Source: Caldifarciminota bacterium (lineage in GTDB: Bacteria > Hydrothermota > Tepidihabitantia > SM23-42). Taken from it: a stretch of DNA of 31,613 nt. The stretch spans positions 1-31,613 of the forward strand of contig JAGMEL010000260.1 of NCBI GenBank assembly GCA_023128195.1. Reading direction: 5' to 3'. Shown in pieces: positions 7,719 to 16,236 of this stretch. Each line of letters starts with the position of its first letter. Position 1 is the first letter of the stretch. Both the position numbers and the translations under genes were made by a program. The notes below the pieces were generated by a model. The model was not told the DNA's origin. It saw nothing but the letters and a program-made list of their open reading frames with translations, and did no database searches.

Positions 7719-9014
7719 TCATAATAATTTCCTCTTCTTCGCCTCCTGTTCAAGCATCTGTCGAAAATCTGGATGAGTAATACTAATGAGTGCCTCGGCG
7801 CGCTGGCGTAAGTTTTTACCGTGGAGATAGGCAATACCATATTCAGTCACCACATAATGAACATCTGCTCTTGTCGTTACAACTCCAGCACCGACTTGTA
7901 AAGTTGGAACAATCTTGGATAACTTTCCGCCTTTAGCAGTAGACGGTAATGCAATTATTGGTTTCCCACCCTTTGATTGTGCTGCACCGCGAATAAAGTC
8001 AACCTGACCGCCAAATCCTGAATAGATTTTAGTACCAATAGAATCTGAACACACCTGACCCGTTAAATCGACTTCAACTGCCGAATTAATAGCAATCATC
8101 TTTTCATTCTGTCCAATAATATAAGGATGATTAGTATGATCTGTAGGATGGGTTTCGAAAATCGGGTTGTTATCTATAGATTCATAAAGTTGCTTTGTAC
8201 CAAGATAGAAAGTAGCGATAACCTTACCGGGATGCAGGGTCTTTTTCGCTCCTGTTATTACACCGGCATCTATAGCCTCAATAATACTATCGGAAACCAT
8301 CTCTGTATGAATACCAAGATCTTTTTTATCAAACATCGCCTTCAATGCGGCATTAGGGATACCACCAATACCTAATTGCAGGGTTGAACCATCCTCAACC
8401 AAACCGGCAATGTTAGAACCGATTGTTTTCTCTACATCAGTAAATGGTATTGCTGCCAGTTCTTGAAGTTCTTCGGATATTTCAACGATCTTGGATAATC
8501 GAGAAACATGGATAAAGGAATCTCCTAATGTCCGCGGCATTTTCTCGTTAACCTGAGCTATAACAGTCTTTGCTGTCTCAGCTGCTGCTTTAGAGGCAAG
8601 ACATTCAACGCCATAACTCATAAAACCATGTTCATCAGGTGGTGACAAATGTAGTAACGCTACATCAATTGGTAACTCTCCAGAGGAAAAAAGGCTTGGT
8701 ATTTCATAAAGAAAAACCGGAATATAATCTGCCCTACCTTCGTTCACTGCAGCACGGTCAGCCGGTCCGACAAATAGTGAATTATGTCTGAAGTGACCTT
8801 CCATGCCGGGCTTTGTTAGCGGGTCGTCACCAAATAACAAAACATGTGCTACCTCGACATGTTGCAGTTCATCCTTTCTCGCTGCCAGTGCCTCCATCAA
8901 TTTGAATGGCGTAGCTGCATTGCCACTCAAGTATATTCGATCATTGCTTTTTACCACTGATACTGCTTCTTCAAAAGAACACTTCTTGGTTTTGTAATTA
9001 TCGAACCAGCTCAT
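7719..9014 (-). CDS. Acetyl-CoA hydrolase/4-hydroxybutyrate CoA-transferase family protein
   Basis: This 431-residue class I CoA-transferase carries a catalytic glutamate at E238 in LGIHTEMVSD, the position known for 4-hydroxybutyrate CoA-transferase, plus GIGGIPNA (216-222) for CoA binding and EYGIAYLHGKNLRQRAEALI near the end. Such enzymes move CoA between acyl-CoA and acetate, succinate, propionate or butyrate; the substrate here is not readable. Its ATG overlaps the alanine dehydrogenase stop by 4 bp (ATGA), so the two are translationally coupled. In this locus it would release or activate short-chain acids and conserve the thioester bond. Full length for the family. Confidence 0.88.
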   Translation of the reverse strand: MSWFDNYKTKKCSFEEAVSVVKSNDRIYLSGNAATPFKLMEALAARKDELQHVEVAHVLLFGDDPLTKPGMEGHFRHNSLFVGPADRAAVNEGRADYIPVFLYEIPSLFSSGELPIDVALLHLSPPDEHGFMSYGVECLASKAAAETAKTVIAQVNEKMPRTLGDSFIHVSRLSKIVEISEELQELAAIPFTDVEKTIGSNIAGLVEDGSTLQLGIGGIPNAALKAMFDKKDLGIHTEMVSDSIIEAIDAGVITGAKKTLHPGKVIATFYLGTKQLYESIDNNPIFETHPTDHTNHPYIIGQNEKMIAINSAVEVDLTGQVCSDSIGTKIYSGFGGQVDFIRGAAQSKGGKPIIALPSTAKGGKLSKIVPTLQVGAGVVTTRADVHYVVTEYGIAYLHGKNLRQRAEALISITHPDFRQMLEQEAKKRKLL

Positions 9015-10099
9015 GATACATACTCCTCTTTTATCCTACCTTTTTCCACGTAGATACCTCGCTTGAGATCTGAATTCTCCCTCAACGCACTTTCCACTCC
9101 TGTCTCAGACATAATTTTAAGATAAGGGAAAATACTCGATGTTATGGTATGAGTAGCCGTACGTGCAACCAACGTTGTAGCATTAGGCATACAAAAGTGT
9201 ATAACACCATCAACTGTATAGATAAACTTGCCGCTTGGAGTAATCTTGGATGTTTCACAGCAACCACCCTGGTCAATGGAAAAATCAATAATCACAGAGC
9301 CCTGCCGCATCGACTGCACCATGTCTTTTTTAATAAGAATCGGGGATCTTTTTCCTGGTACCAGAACTGCACATATTATCACATCGGCAAATTTGACTAA
9401 CTTCACTAAATTGTGATGTGTAGCAAACATGGTTGTGACCTTTAAACCGGTAGTATGACAGGCAATATCATCGAGTTTGTCACGACTAATATCCAGCACA
9501 TAAACATTAGCACCTATACCAGCAAATGATTTCGCAGCATTGCAGCCGAGTGTACCGCCACCAAGAACCATAATCTCTGCAGGCGGAATACCAGGTATAC
9601 CGCCAAGTAAAATACCCCGTCCCCCATGATGAGACTCTAACAGCCTCCCGGCGATTTGGACAGAAAGCTTTCCTGCTATTTCACTCATGGGTATTACTAC
9701 AGGTAATCTGCCATCATCTTTTTGTATAATCTCATAGCCCACAAGGGTAATCTTTTTCTCCTTAACCACCTTGATAAATTCTTTACGGGCTGTCACAAGA
9801 TGCATGAATCCCATTATTGTCTGTCCCTCTTTGATGTAAGAGTACTCTTCCTGCTGGGGCCGCCGCACCTTCAAAACAACATCTGCCCTGCGGTATGCTT
9901 CTTCCTTGGAATATACAATCGTTGCCCCGGCTTTTTCATACTCACTATCGCTAAAACCTGCTCCTTCACCAGCTTTACTTTCAACATAAAATCTCGCTCC
10001 ATGTGACAACAACTCATTCACCCCCATCGGTGAAAGTCCCACCCTGTACTCGGGCGTATCTTTAAAAGGTGCCACTTCCTTAGGAATACCGAATATCAT
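9011..10099 (-). CDS. ald: Alanine dehydrogenase family protein
   Basis: Oxidises alanine to pyruvate and ammonia with NAD, or the reverse. I chose the ATG at 10099 (MIFGIPKEV) because an AAAAGGAGG lies 5 nt before it; the frame is open further upstream but lacks a ribosome site. The 362-residue protein has substrate residues R19 (EYRVGLSP), K77 (VVLKVRRP) and H100 (GFMHL), and a Rossmann turn GGGTLG (180-185). These match the AlaDH/transhydrogenase-alpha N-terminal family. Other members (lysine or ornithine-type oxidoreductases) cannot be fully excluded. It overlaps the CoA-transferase gene and is preceded by mosaic array I. Confidence 0.83.
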   Translation of the reverse strand: MIFGIPKEVAPFKDTPEYRVGLSPMGVNELLSHGARFYVESKAGEGAGFSDSEYEKAGATIVYSKEEAYRRADVVLKVRRPQQEEYSYIKEGQTIMGFMHLVTARKEFIKVVKEKKITLVGYEIIQKDDGRLPVVIPMSEIAGKLSVQIAGRLLESHHGGRGILLGGIPGIPPAEIMVLGGGTLGCNAAKSFAGIGANVYVLDISRDKLDDIACHTTGLKVTTMFATHHNLVKLVKFADVIICAVLVPGKRSPILIKKDMVQSMRQGSVIIDFSIDQGGCCETSKITPSGKFIYTVDGVIHFCMPNATTLVARTATHTITSSIFPYLKIMSETGVESALRENSDLKRGIYVEKGRIKEEYVS

Positions 10100-10122
10100 G
10101 AAACCTCCTTTTGAAAAAAAAT

Positions 10123-10526
10123 GCAGTAATCGCAGTATCATCCGACATGCAACATGGCGGATTCGCAGTATCGTTCCTAACGGAACTCGCAGTATCGCCT
10201 GCGGCTCGCCCTGTAAAATACAAGATATTTGTGGTTTTTACCACACTAATCTTTTTGTTAAACTTGTTTTCTGTAGACATCGCAAGTCTCTTTTTATTAT
10301 TTAACGGAATTCGCCATATTTTTTCTTTAGCGAGTCCCGACCAATGTCGGGACGATCCTGCGTCTCCTGCAAGTCCTGCCATTATCAATGGCGGGACGAT
10401 CCTGCGAGCCCTGTTAAATACAAGAATTCTGGTATCCTTAACCAAATTAATGTAGTTGTTAAACTTTTCTCCTTTGTATATCATAAGTCCTCTTTTTATT
10501 TAACGGGGCGAGCACAGCGATCCTGC
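10123..10526. repeat. Mosaic palindrome array I (mcmA-ald gap)
   Basis: Linker A (CGCAGTATC) at 10131, 10164 and 10188, with a degenerate copy at 10123; linker B (GATCCTGC) at 10354, 10398 and 10519. Between linkers are hairpins: the ATCCG...CGGAT hairpin, GTTCC/GGAAC, TCCCGAC/GTCGGGA and GCCATT/AATGGC. Inside are two diverged direct copies of about 100 bp (10208-10307 and 10408-10506), each from CCCTGTAAAATACAAGA-type to TTTAACGG-type sequence. It begins 2 nt after the mcmA stop on the minus strand. Long open frames through it are unsupported. Confidence 0.88.
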
Positions 10527-10528
10527 AA

Positions 10529-12079
10529 TTAGAAAATGTTCTTCTCTTTATATTCTCCATAAACGTCTCTCAACGTATCTGATATTTCACCTATTGTCGC
10601 ATATTCTTTTACGCATTTAAGAATCGGCTCCATTAAATTCAAATTGTCTATTGCCGCTTTTTTTAAATCATTTAATAGAATCTCAACTTTTTTATTATTT
10701 CTTCTTTGTTTAACCATTCTTATCTTACGTATCTGCTTCTTCACTACTTCTGGTGCTACTTTGAGAATTGAATATTTCTTTGATGTTCTTTCGGTCACAA
10801 ATTTATTAACTCCGATAACAGTAATCTCACCCTTCTCTACTGCCTTCTGATAATCATACGCACTCCTGTGAATTTCTTTCTGAAAATATCCGTTTTCAAT
10901 AGCTGCCAGGGCACCACCCATTGACTCAATCTTATCCAGATAGTCGTTCACCTGCTCCTCTAATCTGTTAGTCAACGATTCAACATAGTAGGACCCAGCC
11001 AGGGGATCGATAACTTCCGGGATCTTACTTTCATAAGCAATCATCTGCTGAGTACGTAATGCCAATTTCACTGATTCCTCAGTTGGCAAAGATAATGCTT
11101 CATCACGCGAATTGGTATGCAGACTCTGGGTACCGCCCAAGACTGATGCAAGCGCCTGGAATGCAACACGTATTGCATTATTATTTGGTTCCTGTGCGGT
11201 AAGTGTTGAACCTGCAGTCTGAGTATGAAACCTCAAAATCCACGATTTAGGATTCTTCGCCTTAAATTTTTTTCTCGTGATCCTCGCCCACACCCTCCGT
11301 GCCGCCCTGAATTTTGCAATCTCCTCAAAGAAATTGTTGTGGGCATTAAAGAAAAAAGAAAGGCGCGGTGCGAATGAATCAATATCGAGTTTTCCGGTTT
11401 CAGTAGCAGCTCGAACATATGCCATACCATTTGCAAGGGTAAAGGCGAGTTCTTGCGCAGCCGTTGCACCGGCTTCTCTGATATGATACCCGGAAACAGA
11501 AATTGTATTCCATTTAGGCAGGTTATCGCTGCAATAGGCTATTACGTCAACCGTGATTTTCATAGAAGCGCCTGGTGGATAAATATAAGTTCCTCGAGCA
11601 ATGTATTCTTTTAAAATATCATTTTGCACGGTTCCGGTAAGCACTGATTTCAATACCCCCTGCTTTTCAGCAACGGCTATATACATTGCTAAAAGAACTG
11701 AAGCTGTTGCATTGATTGTCATCGAGGTACTGATTTTATCCAATGGAATGCCGTTGAAAAGTATTTCCATATCCTCAAGTGTATCAATAGCCACACCGGT
11801 CTTACCAACTTCACCCTCGGAGAGAGAACAATCTGAGTCATAGCCCATTTGCGTTGGCAAATCAAATGCTACGGATATGCCGGTTTGCCCATGCTTTAGT
11901 AGATATTTATACCGACGATTCGATTCCTCAGCTGTAGCATAGCCGGCATACTGACGCATTGTCCAGAGCCGACCCGTATACATTGTTGAATATACCCCAC
12001 GCGTAAACGGATACTCACCAGGATCACCAAGGTCTTCCTTGTAATCTAGATCTTTTATGTCATCTGGAGAAAAAAGCAT
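10529..12079 (-). CDS. mcmA: Methylmalonyl-CoA mutase large (catalytic) subunit
   Basis: Adenosylcobalamin enzyme that interconverts (R)-methylmalonyl-CoA and succinyl-CoA. The 516-residue chain is only the substrate-binding TIM barrel; the B12-binding domain is absent, as in two-subunit mutases. Specificity residues are of the methylmalonyl type: Y44 in RQYAGY (equivalent to Y89 of the Propionibacterium enzyme) and R162 in IARGTYIYPP (R207), with catalytic H199 in SGYHIREAG. The spacings (118 and 37) match the reference. The ATG at 12079 has no Shine-Dalgarno; mosaic array II ends 7 nt upstream. Its B12 partner is probably the protein encoded at 17325-17777. Confidence 0.9.
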   Translation of the reverse strand: MLFSPDDIKDLDYKEDLGDPGEYPFTRGVYSTMYTGRLWTMRQYAGYATAEESNRRYKYLLKHGQTGISVAFDLPTQMGYDSDCSLSEGEVGKTGVAIDTLEDMEILFNGIPLDKISTSMTINATASVLLAMYIAVAEKQGVLKSVLTGTVQNDILKEYIARGTYIYPPGASMKITVDVIAYCSDNLPKWNTISVSGYHIREAGATAAQELAFTLANGMAYVRAATETGKLDIDSFAPRLSFFFNAHNNFFEEIAKFRAARRVWARITRKKFKAKNPKSWILRFHTQTAGSTLTAQEPNNNAIRVAFQALASVLGGTQSLHTNSRDEALSLPTEESVKLALRTQQMIAYESKIPEVIDPLAGSYYVESLTNRLEEQVNDYLDKIESMGGALAAIENGYFQKEIHRSAYDYQKAVEKGEITVIGVNKFVTERTSKKYSILKVAPEVVKKQIRKIRMVKQRRNNKKVEILLNDLKKAAIDNLNLMEPILKCVKEYATIGEISDTLRDVYGEYKEKNIF

Positions 12080-12086
12080 AATTTAA

Positions 12087-12292
12087 CGCAGTATCATTTC
12101 ATTCGCAGTATCACCCCGCCCTTTTTTCTAAGGGGCGGGGTTCGCAGTATCATTCCTAACGGAACTCGCAGTATCGCCATATTTTTTCTTTAGCGAGTCC
12201 TGACAACGTCAGGACGATCCTGCGTCTCCTGCGAATTCGCCATGTCGTGTGGCGGATGATCCTGCAAGTCCGCCAAAGGCGGACGATCCTGC
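12087..12292. repeat. Mosaic palindrome array II (BCCP-mcmA gap)
   Basis: Linker A at 12087, 12104, 12143 and 12167; linker B at 12216, 12258 and 12285. Hairpins include ACCCCGCCC/GGGCGGGGT (12113-12141), GTTCC-like ATTCC/GGAAC, TCCTGAC/GTCAGGA and TCCGCC/GGCGGA. It fills the whole space between the biotin carrier stop and the mcmA start. The TCCTGAC/GTCAGGA stem differs from the TCCCGAC/GTCGGGA of the other arrays on both arms, so base pairing is kept. Confidence 0.9.
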
Positions 12293-12296
12293 ATTT

Positions 12297-12788
12297 TCAT
12301 TCTATTATTATCAGTGTATCTCCACTATTAACGATCTGCCCTTTTTGAACAAGGATTTTCTTCACAATTCCATCCCTTGGTGCATTCATTTCATTCTGCA
12401 TCTTCATTGCTTCCACAATAAGCAATCCCTGTCCTGCCTTCACTGTATCACCTTGCTTAACACTTACCTCAATTATCAATCCAGGCATGGGTACTTTAAT
12501 CGCCAGTTCTTTTGTAAAAAATTCCTTCGGACTAGTCTTTATCAGTTTTTGAATCTGCTCATCAAGTATTTCAATTGAATATGCTTCGTCATTCACCAGA
12601 ATTTGATCATCCAATTCTAAAACAATATTAAAAGGCTTATCGTCAACTATTAAGGTCAACTGAGCACCTTGTTCATGGGCTACCTCAACCTTCATCTCTT
12701 TACCATCTAAGTAGACCTTAAAATCTTTACCTTCTTGTTTTAGGTCTACCTTGAATTCTTTATCGTCTACTTTAATTATAAAAGCCAT
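12297..12788 (-). CDS. Biotin carboxyl carrier protein of acyl-CoA carboxylase
   Basis: Carries carboxybiotin from biotin carboxylase to a carboxyltransferase. The C-terminal biotinyl domain (about 96-163) has the attachment motif VEAMKMQNE with K129, and PMPG at 100-103. The N-terminal 95 residues are a beta-rich region (repeated KDFKVYLDGKEMKVEV-like strands) resembling the BT domain that links carboxylase subunits in PCC/MCC alpha chains, here on a separate 163-residue polypeptide. It follows accC by 74 bp. No strong ribosome site is visible before its ATG. It is the only biotin carrier in the window and could serve both carboxyltransferases. Confidence 0.9.
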   Translation of the reverse strand: MAFIIKVDDKEFKVDLKQEGKDFKVYLDGKEMKVEVAHEQGAQLTLIVDDKPFNIVLELDDQILVNDEAYSIEILDEQIQKLIKTSPKEFFTKELAIKVPMPGLIIEVSVKQGDTVKAGQGLLIVEAMKMQNEMNAPRDGIVKKILVQKGQIVNSGDTLIIIE

Positions 12789-12795
12789 TTTTTAT

Positions 12796-12856
12796 AAATA
12801 TCCAAAAACCTAAATCCCTAAATTCCTAAATACCTAAATACCTAAATACCTAAAAT
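12796..12856. repeat. Octamer tandem repeat (CCTAAATA type)
   Basis: Six or so imperfect copies, the last ones perfect CCTAAATA, fill the gap between the accC stop and the biotin carrier start. Copies drift (CCTAAATC, CCTAAATT) toward the carrier gene. Confidence 0.85.
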
Positions 12857-12862
12857 ACATCA

Positions 12863-14362
12863 TTATGTTTTTCTCATCATTTTGAGGCGGCTCGATAATT
12901 TCCACGGATTAACGCCAGTTTCCTTTTTAACTTCTGAAAGCTTTGCTCTCTTTTCCTTTAAAATTTTCCCAATAGCTGATGAAATTGCAGCAATTTCATA
13001 ATAGTGCTTTTTATATTCAACTTTTCCAAGAACTTTATCAATAAATGTAGTATTGTAATCACCAGCCACAAATTTTGGATTATCCATGACCAAAAGATGA
13101 AAAGGAATTGAGGTCTTAATCCCTCTTATTCTATACTCCTTGAGTGCTCTTTTCATCCGCACAATTGCTTCCTGCCTTGTTGGTGCCCAGACCAAAAGTT
13201 TGGCAATCAACGGATCATAAAAAACAGGAACCTCAAACCCTTCATAAACACCGCTTTCAACCCTCACACCTGGTCCGCCAGGTTCTTTGATTTCAATTAT
13301 CTTACCTGTAGAGGGAACAAAATTATTCTCAGGGTCCTCAGCAGAAATTCGACATTCAATTGCTGAACCATTCATTTTAATATCACTCTGTTTTATAGAT
13401 AATTTCTCGCCGGAAGCGATCTTCAACTGTTCTTTCACAATATCGATTCCAGTAATCATCTCAGTCACAGGATGTTCAACCTGCAAACGGGTATTCATTT
13501 CAAGAAAATAGAAATTTTTCTTCTTATCAACCATAAACTCAACAGTTCCGGCATTCGTATAATTCGATACCTTTACTGCTTTTACTGCAGCTGTACCCAT
13601 CCTTGTCCGCAACTCAGGTATCATTATAGCAGAAGGCGACTCTTCAATTAATTTCTGATGACGGCGCTGAACCGAACACTCTCTTTCAAACAAATGTACT
13701 ACATTACCATAATTATCAGCGATAATCTGAAACTCAATATGTCTTGGCGATTCGAGAAATTTCTCGATAAATATTGTAGGATTTCCAAATGCAGATTTAG
13801 CTTCATTCATTGCCTGTTTCATAGAACTAGCCAGCTCTTTTTTCTCCCGGACTACACGCATTCCCTTTCCGCCACCGCCTCCTGCTGCTTTTATTAATAC
13901 TGGAAACCCGATTTGTTCAGCAATTTTCAGAGCCTTTTTTTCCTCTTTAATTTCACCATCACTCCCAGGAATTACAGGTATGCCTGCTGCAATCATTGTC
14001 TTTTTTGATGCAATCTTGTCGCCGAGTAGTTTAATTACCTTTGATGTCGGTCCAATAAAGACAATTCCTGATTTTTCACATGCCTTTGCGAATTCTGTAT
14101 TTTCTGCAAGAAATCCATACCCAGGATGAATCGCTTCAGCTTTTGATCTTTTGGCAATATCAATAATCTTTTCAATTTTTAAATAACTTTCTGTTGCCGG
14201 CGCCGGGCCTATATAATAGACCTCATCAGCATATTGGGTGTGCAGGGCATTTCTATCTGCATCAGAATATACCGTCACGCTTGAAACACCCAATTCACGG
14301 CATGCCCTGAGCACCCGCACAGCTATCTCACCACGATTAGCTACAAGTATTTTTTTAAACAT
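12863..14362 (-). CDS. accC: Acyl-CoA carboxylase biotin carboxylase subunit
   Basis: ATP-dependent carboxylation of biotin, first half-reaction of the acyl-CoA carboxylases. The 499-residue protein has the preATP-grasp domain (KILVANRGEIAVRV), the glycine-rich ATP loop AAGGGGGKGMR, ERECSVQRRHQKLIEE and catalytic EMNTRLQVEHPVTE. The C terminus extends about 50 residues past the usual biotin carboxylase end with a basic tail (LKEKRAKLSEVKK), perhaps a docking segment. No biotinyl domain is fused; that is the next gene. The ATG lacks a Shine-Dalgarno: mosaic array III ends 9 nt before it. It sits between pccB and the biotin carrier gene, forming a three-gene propionyl-CoA carboxylase. Confidence 0.93.
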   Translation of the reverse strand: MFKKILVANRGEIAVRVLRACRELGVSSVTVYSDADRNALHTQYADEVYYIGPAPATESYLKIEKIIDIAKRSKAEAIHPGYGFLAENTEFAKACEKSGIVFIGPTSKVIKLLGDKIASKKTMIAAGIPVIPGSDGEIKEEKKALKIAEQIGFPVLIKAAGGGGGKGMRVVREKKELASSMKQAMNEAKSAFGNPTIFIEKFLESPRHIEFQIIADNYGNVVHLFERECSVQRRHQKLIEESPSAIMIPELRTRMGTAAVKAVKVSNYTNAGTVEFMVDKKKNFYFLEMNTRLQVEHPVTEMITGIDIVKEQLKIASGEKLSIKQSDIKMNGSAIECRISAEDPENNFVPSTGKIIEIKEPGGPGVRVESGVYEGFEVPVFYDPLIAKLLVWAPTRQEAIVRMKRALKEYRIRGIKTSIPFHLLVMDNPKFVAGDYNTTFIDKVLGKVEYKKHYYEIAAISSAIGKILKEKRAKLSEVKKETGVNPWKLSSRLKMMRKT

Positions 14363-14371
14363 AGTTTAAAA

Positions 14372-14540
14372 GCAGTATCATTTCATTCGCAGTATCACCC
14401 CGCCACGCAACATGGCGGATTCGCAGTATCGTTCCTAACGGAACTCGCAGTATCGCCTGCGGCTCGCCATATTTTCTCTTTAGCGAGTCCCGACCAATGT
14501 CGGGACGATCCTGCGTCTCCTGCGAGTGTAACGATACTGC
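14372..14540. repeat. Mosaic palindrome array III (pccB-accC gap)
   Basis: Linker A at 14372, 14388, 14422 and 14446; linker B at 14507; a perfect complement of A (GATACTGC) at 14533. Hairpins CCGCCA/TGGCGG, GTTCC/GGAAC and TCCCGAC/GTCGGGA are shared with arrays I and IV. The array starts 14 nt after the pccB stop and ends 9 nt before the accC ATG. Confidence 0.9.
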
Positions 14541-14554
14541 ATTTACTGCGTTCT

Positions 14555-16102
14555 TTATAGCGGTATATTCCCATGTTTTCTTGGCGGATTTGTATCGCGT
14601 TTATTCTCAATCATATCAAGAGCCTCTATAATTCTTGGTCTTGTTTCAGATGGTTTTATTATCGCATCGATATAACCTTTACTTGCGGTCACAAAAGGAT
14701 TCGCAAACTTTTCTGTATATTCATCAACGAGCTTCTTTTCTAATGCCTTTGGATCTTTTGCTTGTTTAAGCTCCTTTCGATACAGAATCTTAACTGCACC
14801 AGCAGGTCCCATAACCGCAATCTCAGCGCTGGGCCAGGCAAAATTCATGTCAGCGCGGGTGTGCTTAGAACTCATAACACAATATGCACCACCATATGCC
14901 TTTCGTGTAATTATTGTTACTCTCGGTACAGTCGCCTCACAGAATGCATAAAGAAGTTTAGCTCCGTTCTTAATAACACCTCCCCATTCCTGGGCAGTCC
15001 CGGGTAAAAATCCAGGAACATCAACAAAGGTTACAATTGGAATATTAAAACAATCACAAAACCGCACGAATCGTGCGCCCTTCATTGCTGAATTTATATC
15101 CAAAACTCCAGCAAGAACTGCTGGTTGATTTGCAACAATACCAACTGACTTGCCATTGAATTTTGCAAAACCAACAATCAAATTTTTCGCATAATGTTTA
15201 TGAACCTCTAAGAAATTACTATTATCAATTAATTTTGTAATTACCTTATGCATATCATATGGCTTATTGGGGCTGTCTGGAATAATCTTATCAAGTTCCT
15301 TATCCATGCGATTTACATCATCAATCGATTCAATAGAAGGAGGGTCTTCAAGATTATTATTAGGTATGAACGACAGTAAATTTTTAATCAACTCAATACA
15401 CTCAAGTTCTGAATCAGCTGCAAAATGTGCTACACCAGATTTTTCATTATGAACCATTGCGCCGCCGAGTTCCTCAAATGTAACATCCTCATGAGTTGCT
15501 GCCTTAACAACGTCTGGCCCGGTCAAAAACATCAAAGAACCCATTACCATTATGACAAAATCAGTCATTGCTGGTGAGTATACTGCACCGCCTGCACACG
15601 GACCCATTATCGCTGAAATCTGGGGCACAACACCTGCCGAGAGAACATTCCTCAAAAAAACATCAGTGTAACCGGCAAGACTGTCCACACCTTCCTGAAT
15701 CCTTGCCCCTCCTGAATCTTTGAGACCGATAATTGGACATCCCATTTTAAGTGCCAGGTCCTGTAATTTACATATCTTCTCGGCATATGTCTTTGACAGG
15801 GAACCACCGAATACTGTAAAATCTTCAGAAAATACACATGCAGTACGTCCATTTATTTTGCCATATCCTGTTACTACACCGTCACCTAAAATTTTATTTT
15901 TCTCTAATCCAAAATCAGTACATCGATGGGTTACAAATTTATCAGTTTCGCGAAATGTTCCTTTATCAAGTAATAAATCCACCCGCTCCCGAGCAGTTAG
16001 TCTACCTTTATCATGCTGTGCTTTTATTCTTTTTTCACCACCGCCAAGCTGTGCTTGTTTGTCCAATTCTTCGAGGTGTTTTAGTTTATCTTCAATATTC
16101 AT
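14555..16102 (-). CDS. pccB: Propionyl-CoA carboxylase beta (carboxyltransferase) subunit
   Basis: Carboxylates propionyl-CoA to methylmalonyl-CoA using carboxybiotin, or runs in reverse as in methylmalonyl-CoA decarboxylase. The 515-residue protein has KDSGGARIQEGVDSLAGY, GPCAGGAVYSPAMTDF in the N-terminal half and DVPGFLPGTAQE and RKAYGGAYCVMSSKH in the C-terminal half, all typical of the PCC/MmdA group. C408 sits where human and Streptomyces PccB have the specificity-setting Asp (GGAYDVM), so substrate range may be wider. Strong start (TTAGGAGG). It precedes accC and the biotin carrier gene and shares a leader motif with icmA. Confidence 0.9.
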   Translation of the reverse strand: MNIEDKLKHLEELDKQAQLGGGEKRIKAQHDKGRLTARERVDLLLDKGTFRETDKFVTHRCTDFGLEKNKILGDGVVTGYGKINGRTACVFSEDFTVFGGSLSKTYAEKICKLQDLALKMGCPIIGLKDSGGARIQEGVDSLAGYTDVFLRNVLSAGVVPQISAIMGPCAGGAVYSPAMTDFVIMVMGSLMFLTGPDVVKAATHEDVTFEELGGAMVHNEKSGVAHFAADSELECIELIKNLLSFIPNNNLEDPPSIESIDDVNRMDKELDKIIPDSPNKPYDMHKVITKLIDNSNFLEVHKHYAKNLIVGFAKFNGKSVGIVANQPAVLAGVLDINSAMKGARFVRFCDCFNIPIVTFVDVPGFLPGTAQEWGGVIKNGAKLLYAFCEATVPRVTIITRKAYGGAYCVMSSKHTRADMNFAWPSAEIAVMGPAGAVKILYRKELKQAKDPKALEKKLVDEYTEKFANPFVTASKGYIDAIIKPSETRPRIIEALDMIENKRDTNPPRKHGNIPL

Positions 16103-16125
16103 GTAACCTCCTAATTATTAAATCT

Positions 16126-16145
16126 CAAATCCCAAGCACCAAATC
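16126..16145 (-). promoter_or_regulatory. Leader motif shared with icmA (TTGGTGCTTGGGATTTG)
   Basis: The minus-strand motif TTGGTGCTTGGGATTTG begins 24 nt upstream of the pccB start. The same 17 nt occurs 24 nt upstream of the icmA start at 19686-19702, followed in both by an A+T-rich stretch and the ribosome site. It may be a shared regulatory leader or another filler repeat; a degenerate form also occurs at 16257-16272 inside the 3' end of the MBL gene. Confidence 0.4.
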
Positions 16146-16149
16146 ACAA

Positions 16150-16231
16150 TAACTTCGACAGAAGTTAGGAAGTTGAGATGTTAGGAAGCTATGAAATCTT
16201 AACTTCTTATCTTCATAACTTCCTATCTTCA
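16150..16231. repeat. TAACTTCCTAACTTC-type repeats, 3' side of the MBL gene
   Basis: Repeated AACTTC/ATAACTTCCTA words, including the opposite orientation GAAGTTAGGAAG near 16160, so the block has an inverted pair. Same family as 17135-17337 on the other side of the MBL gene. Confidence 0.75.
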
Positions 16232-16236
16232 TATTT

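Noticed and set aside
10100..10141. Upstream ATG at 10141 for alanine dehydrogenase
   Set aside because: It would add 14 residues unlike the family and overlap array I; the ATG at 10099 has a strong ribosome site and gives the conserved MIFGIPKE start.
10080..10484. A 134-codon minus-strand frame across array I, and similar frames in arrays III (14395-14610) and IV (17619-18101, 17753-17986)
   Set aside because: They translate repeat units (recurring GDTASSVRNDTANPPCC-like peptides), lack ribosome sites and occur in several frames and both strands. They reflect the arrays, not genes.
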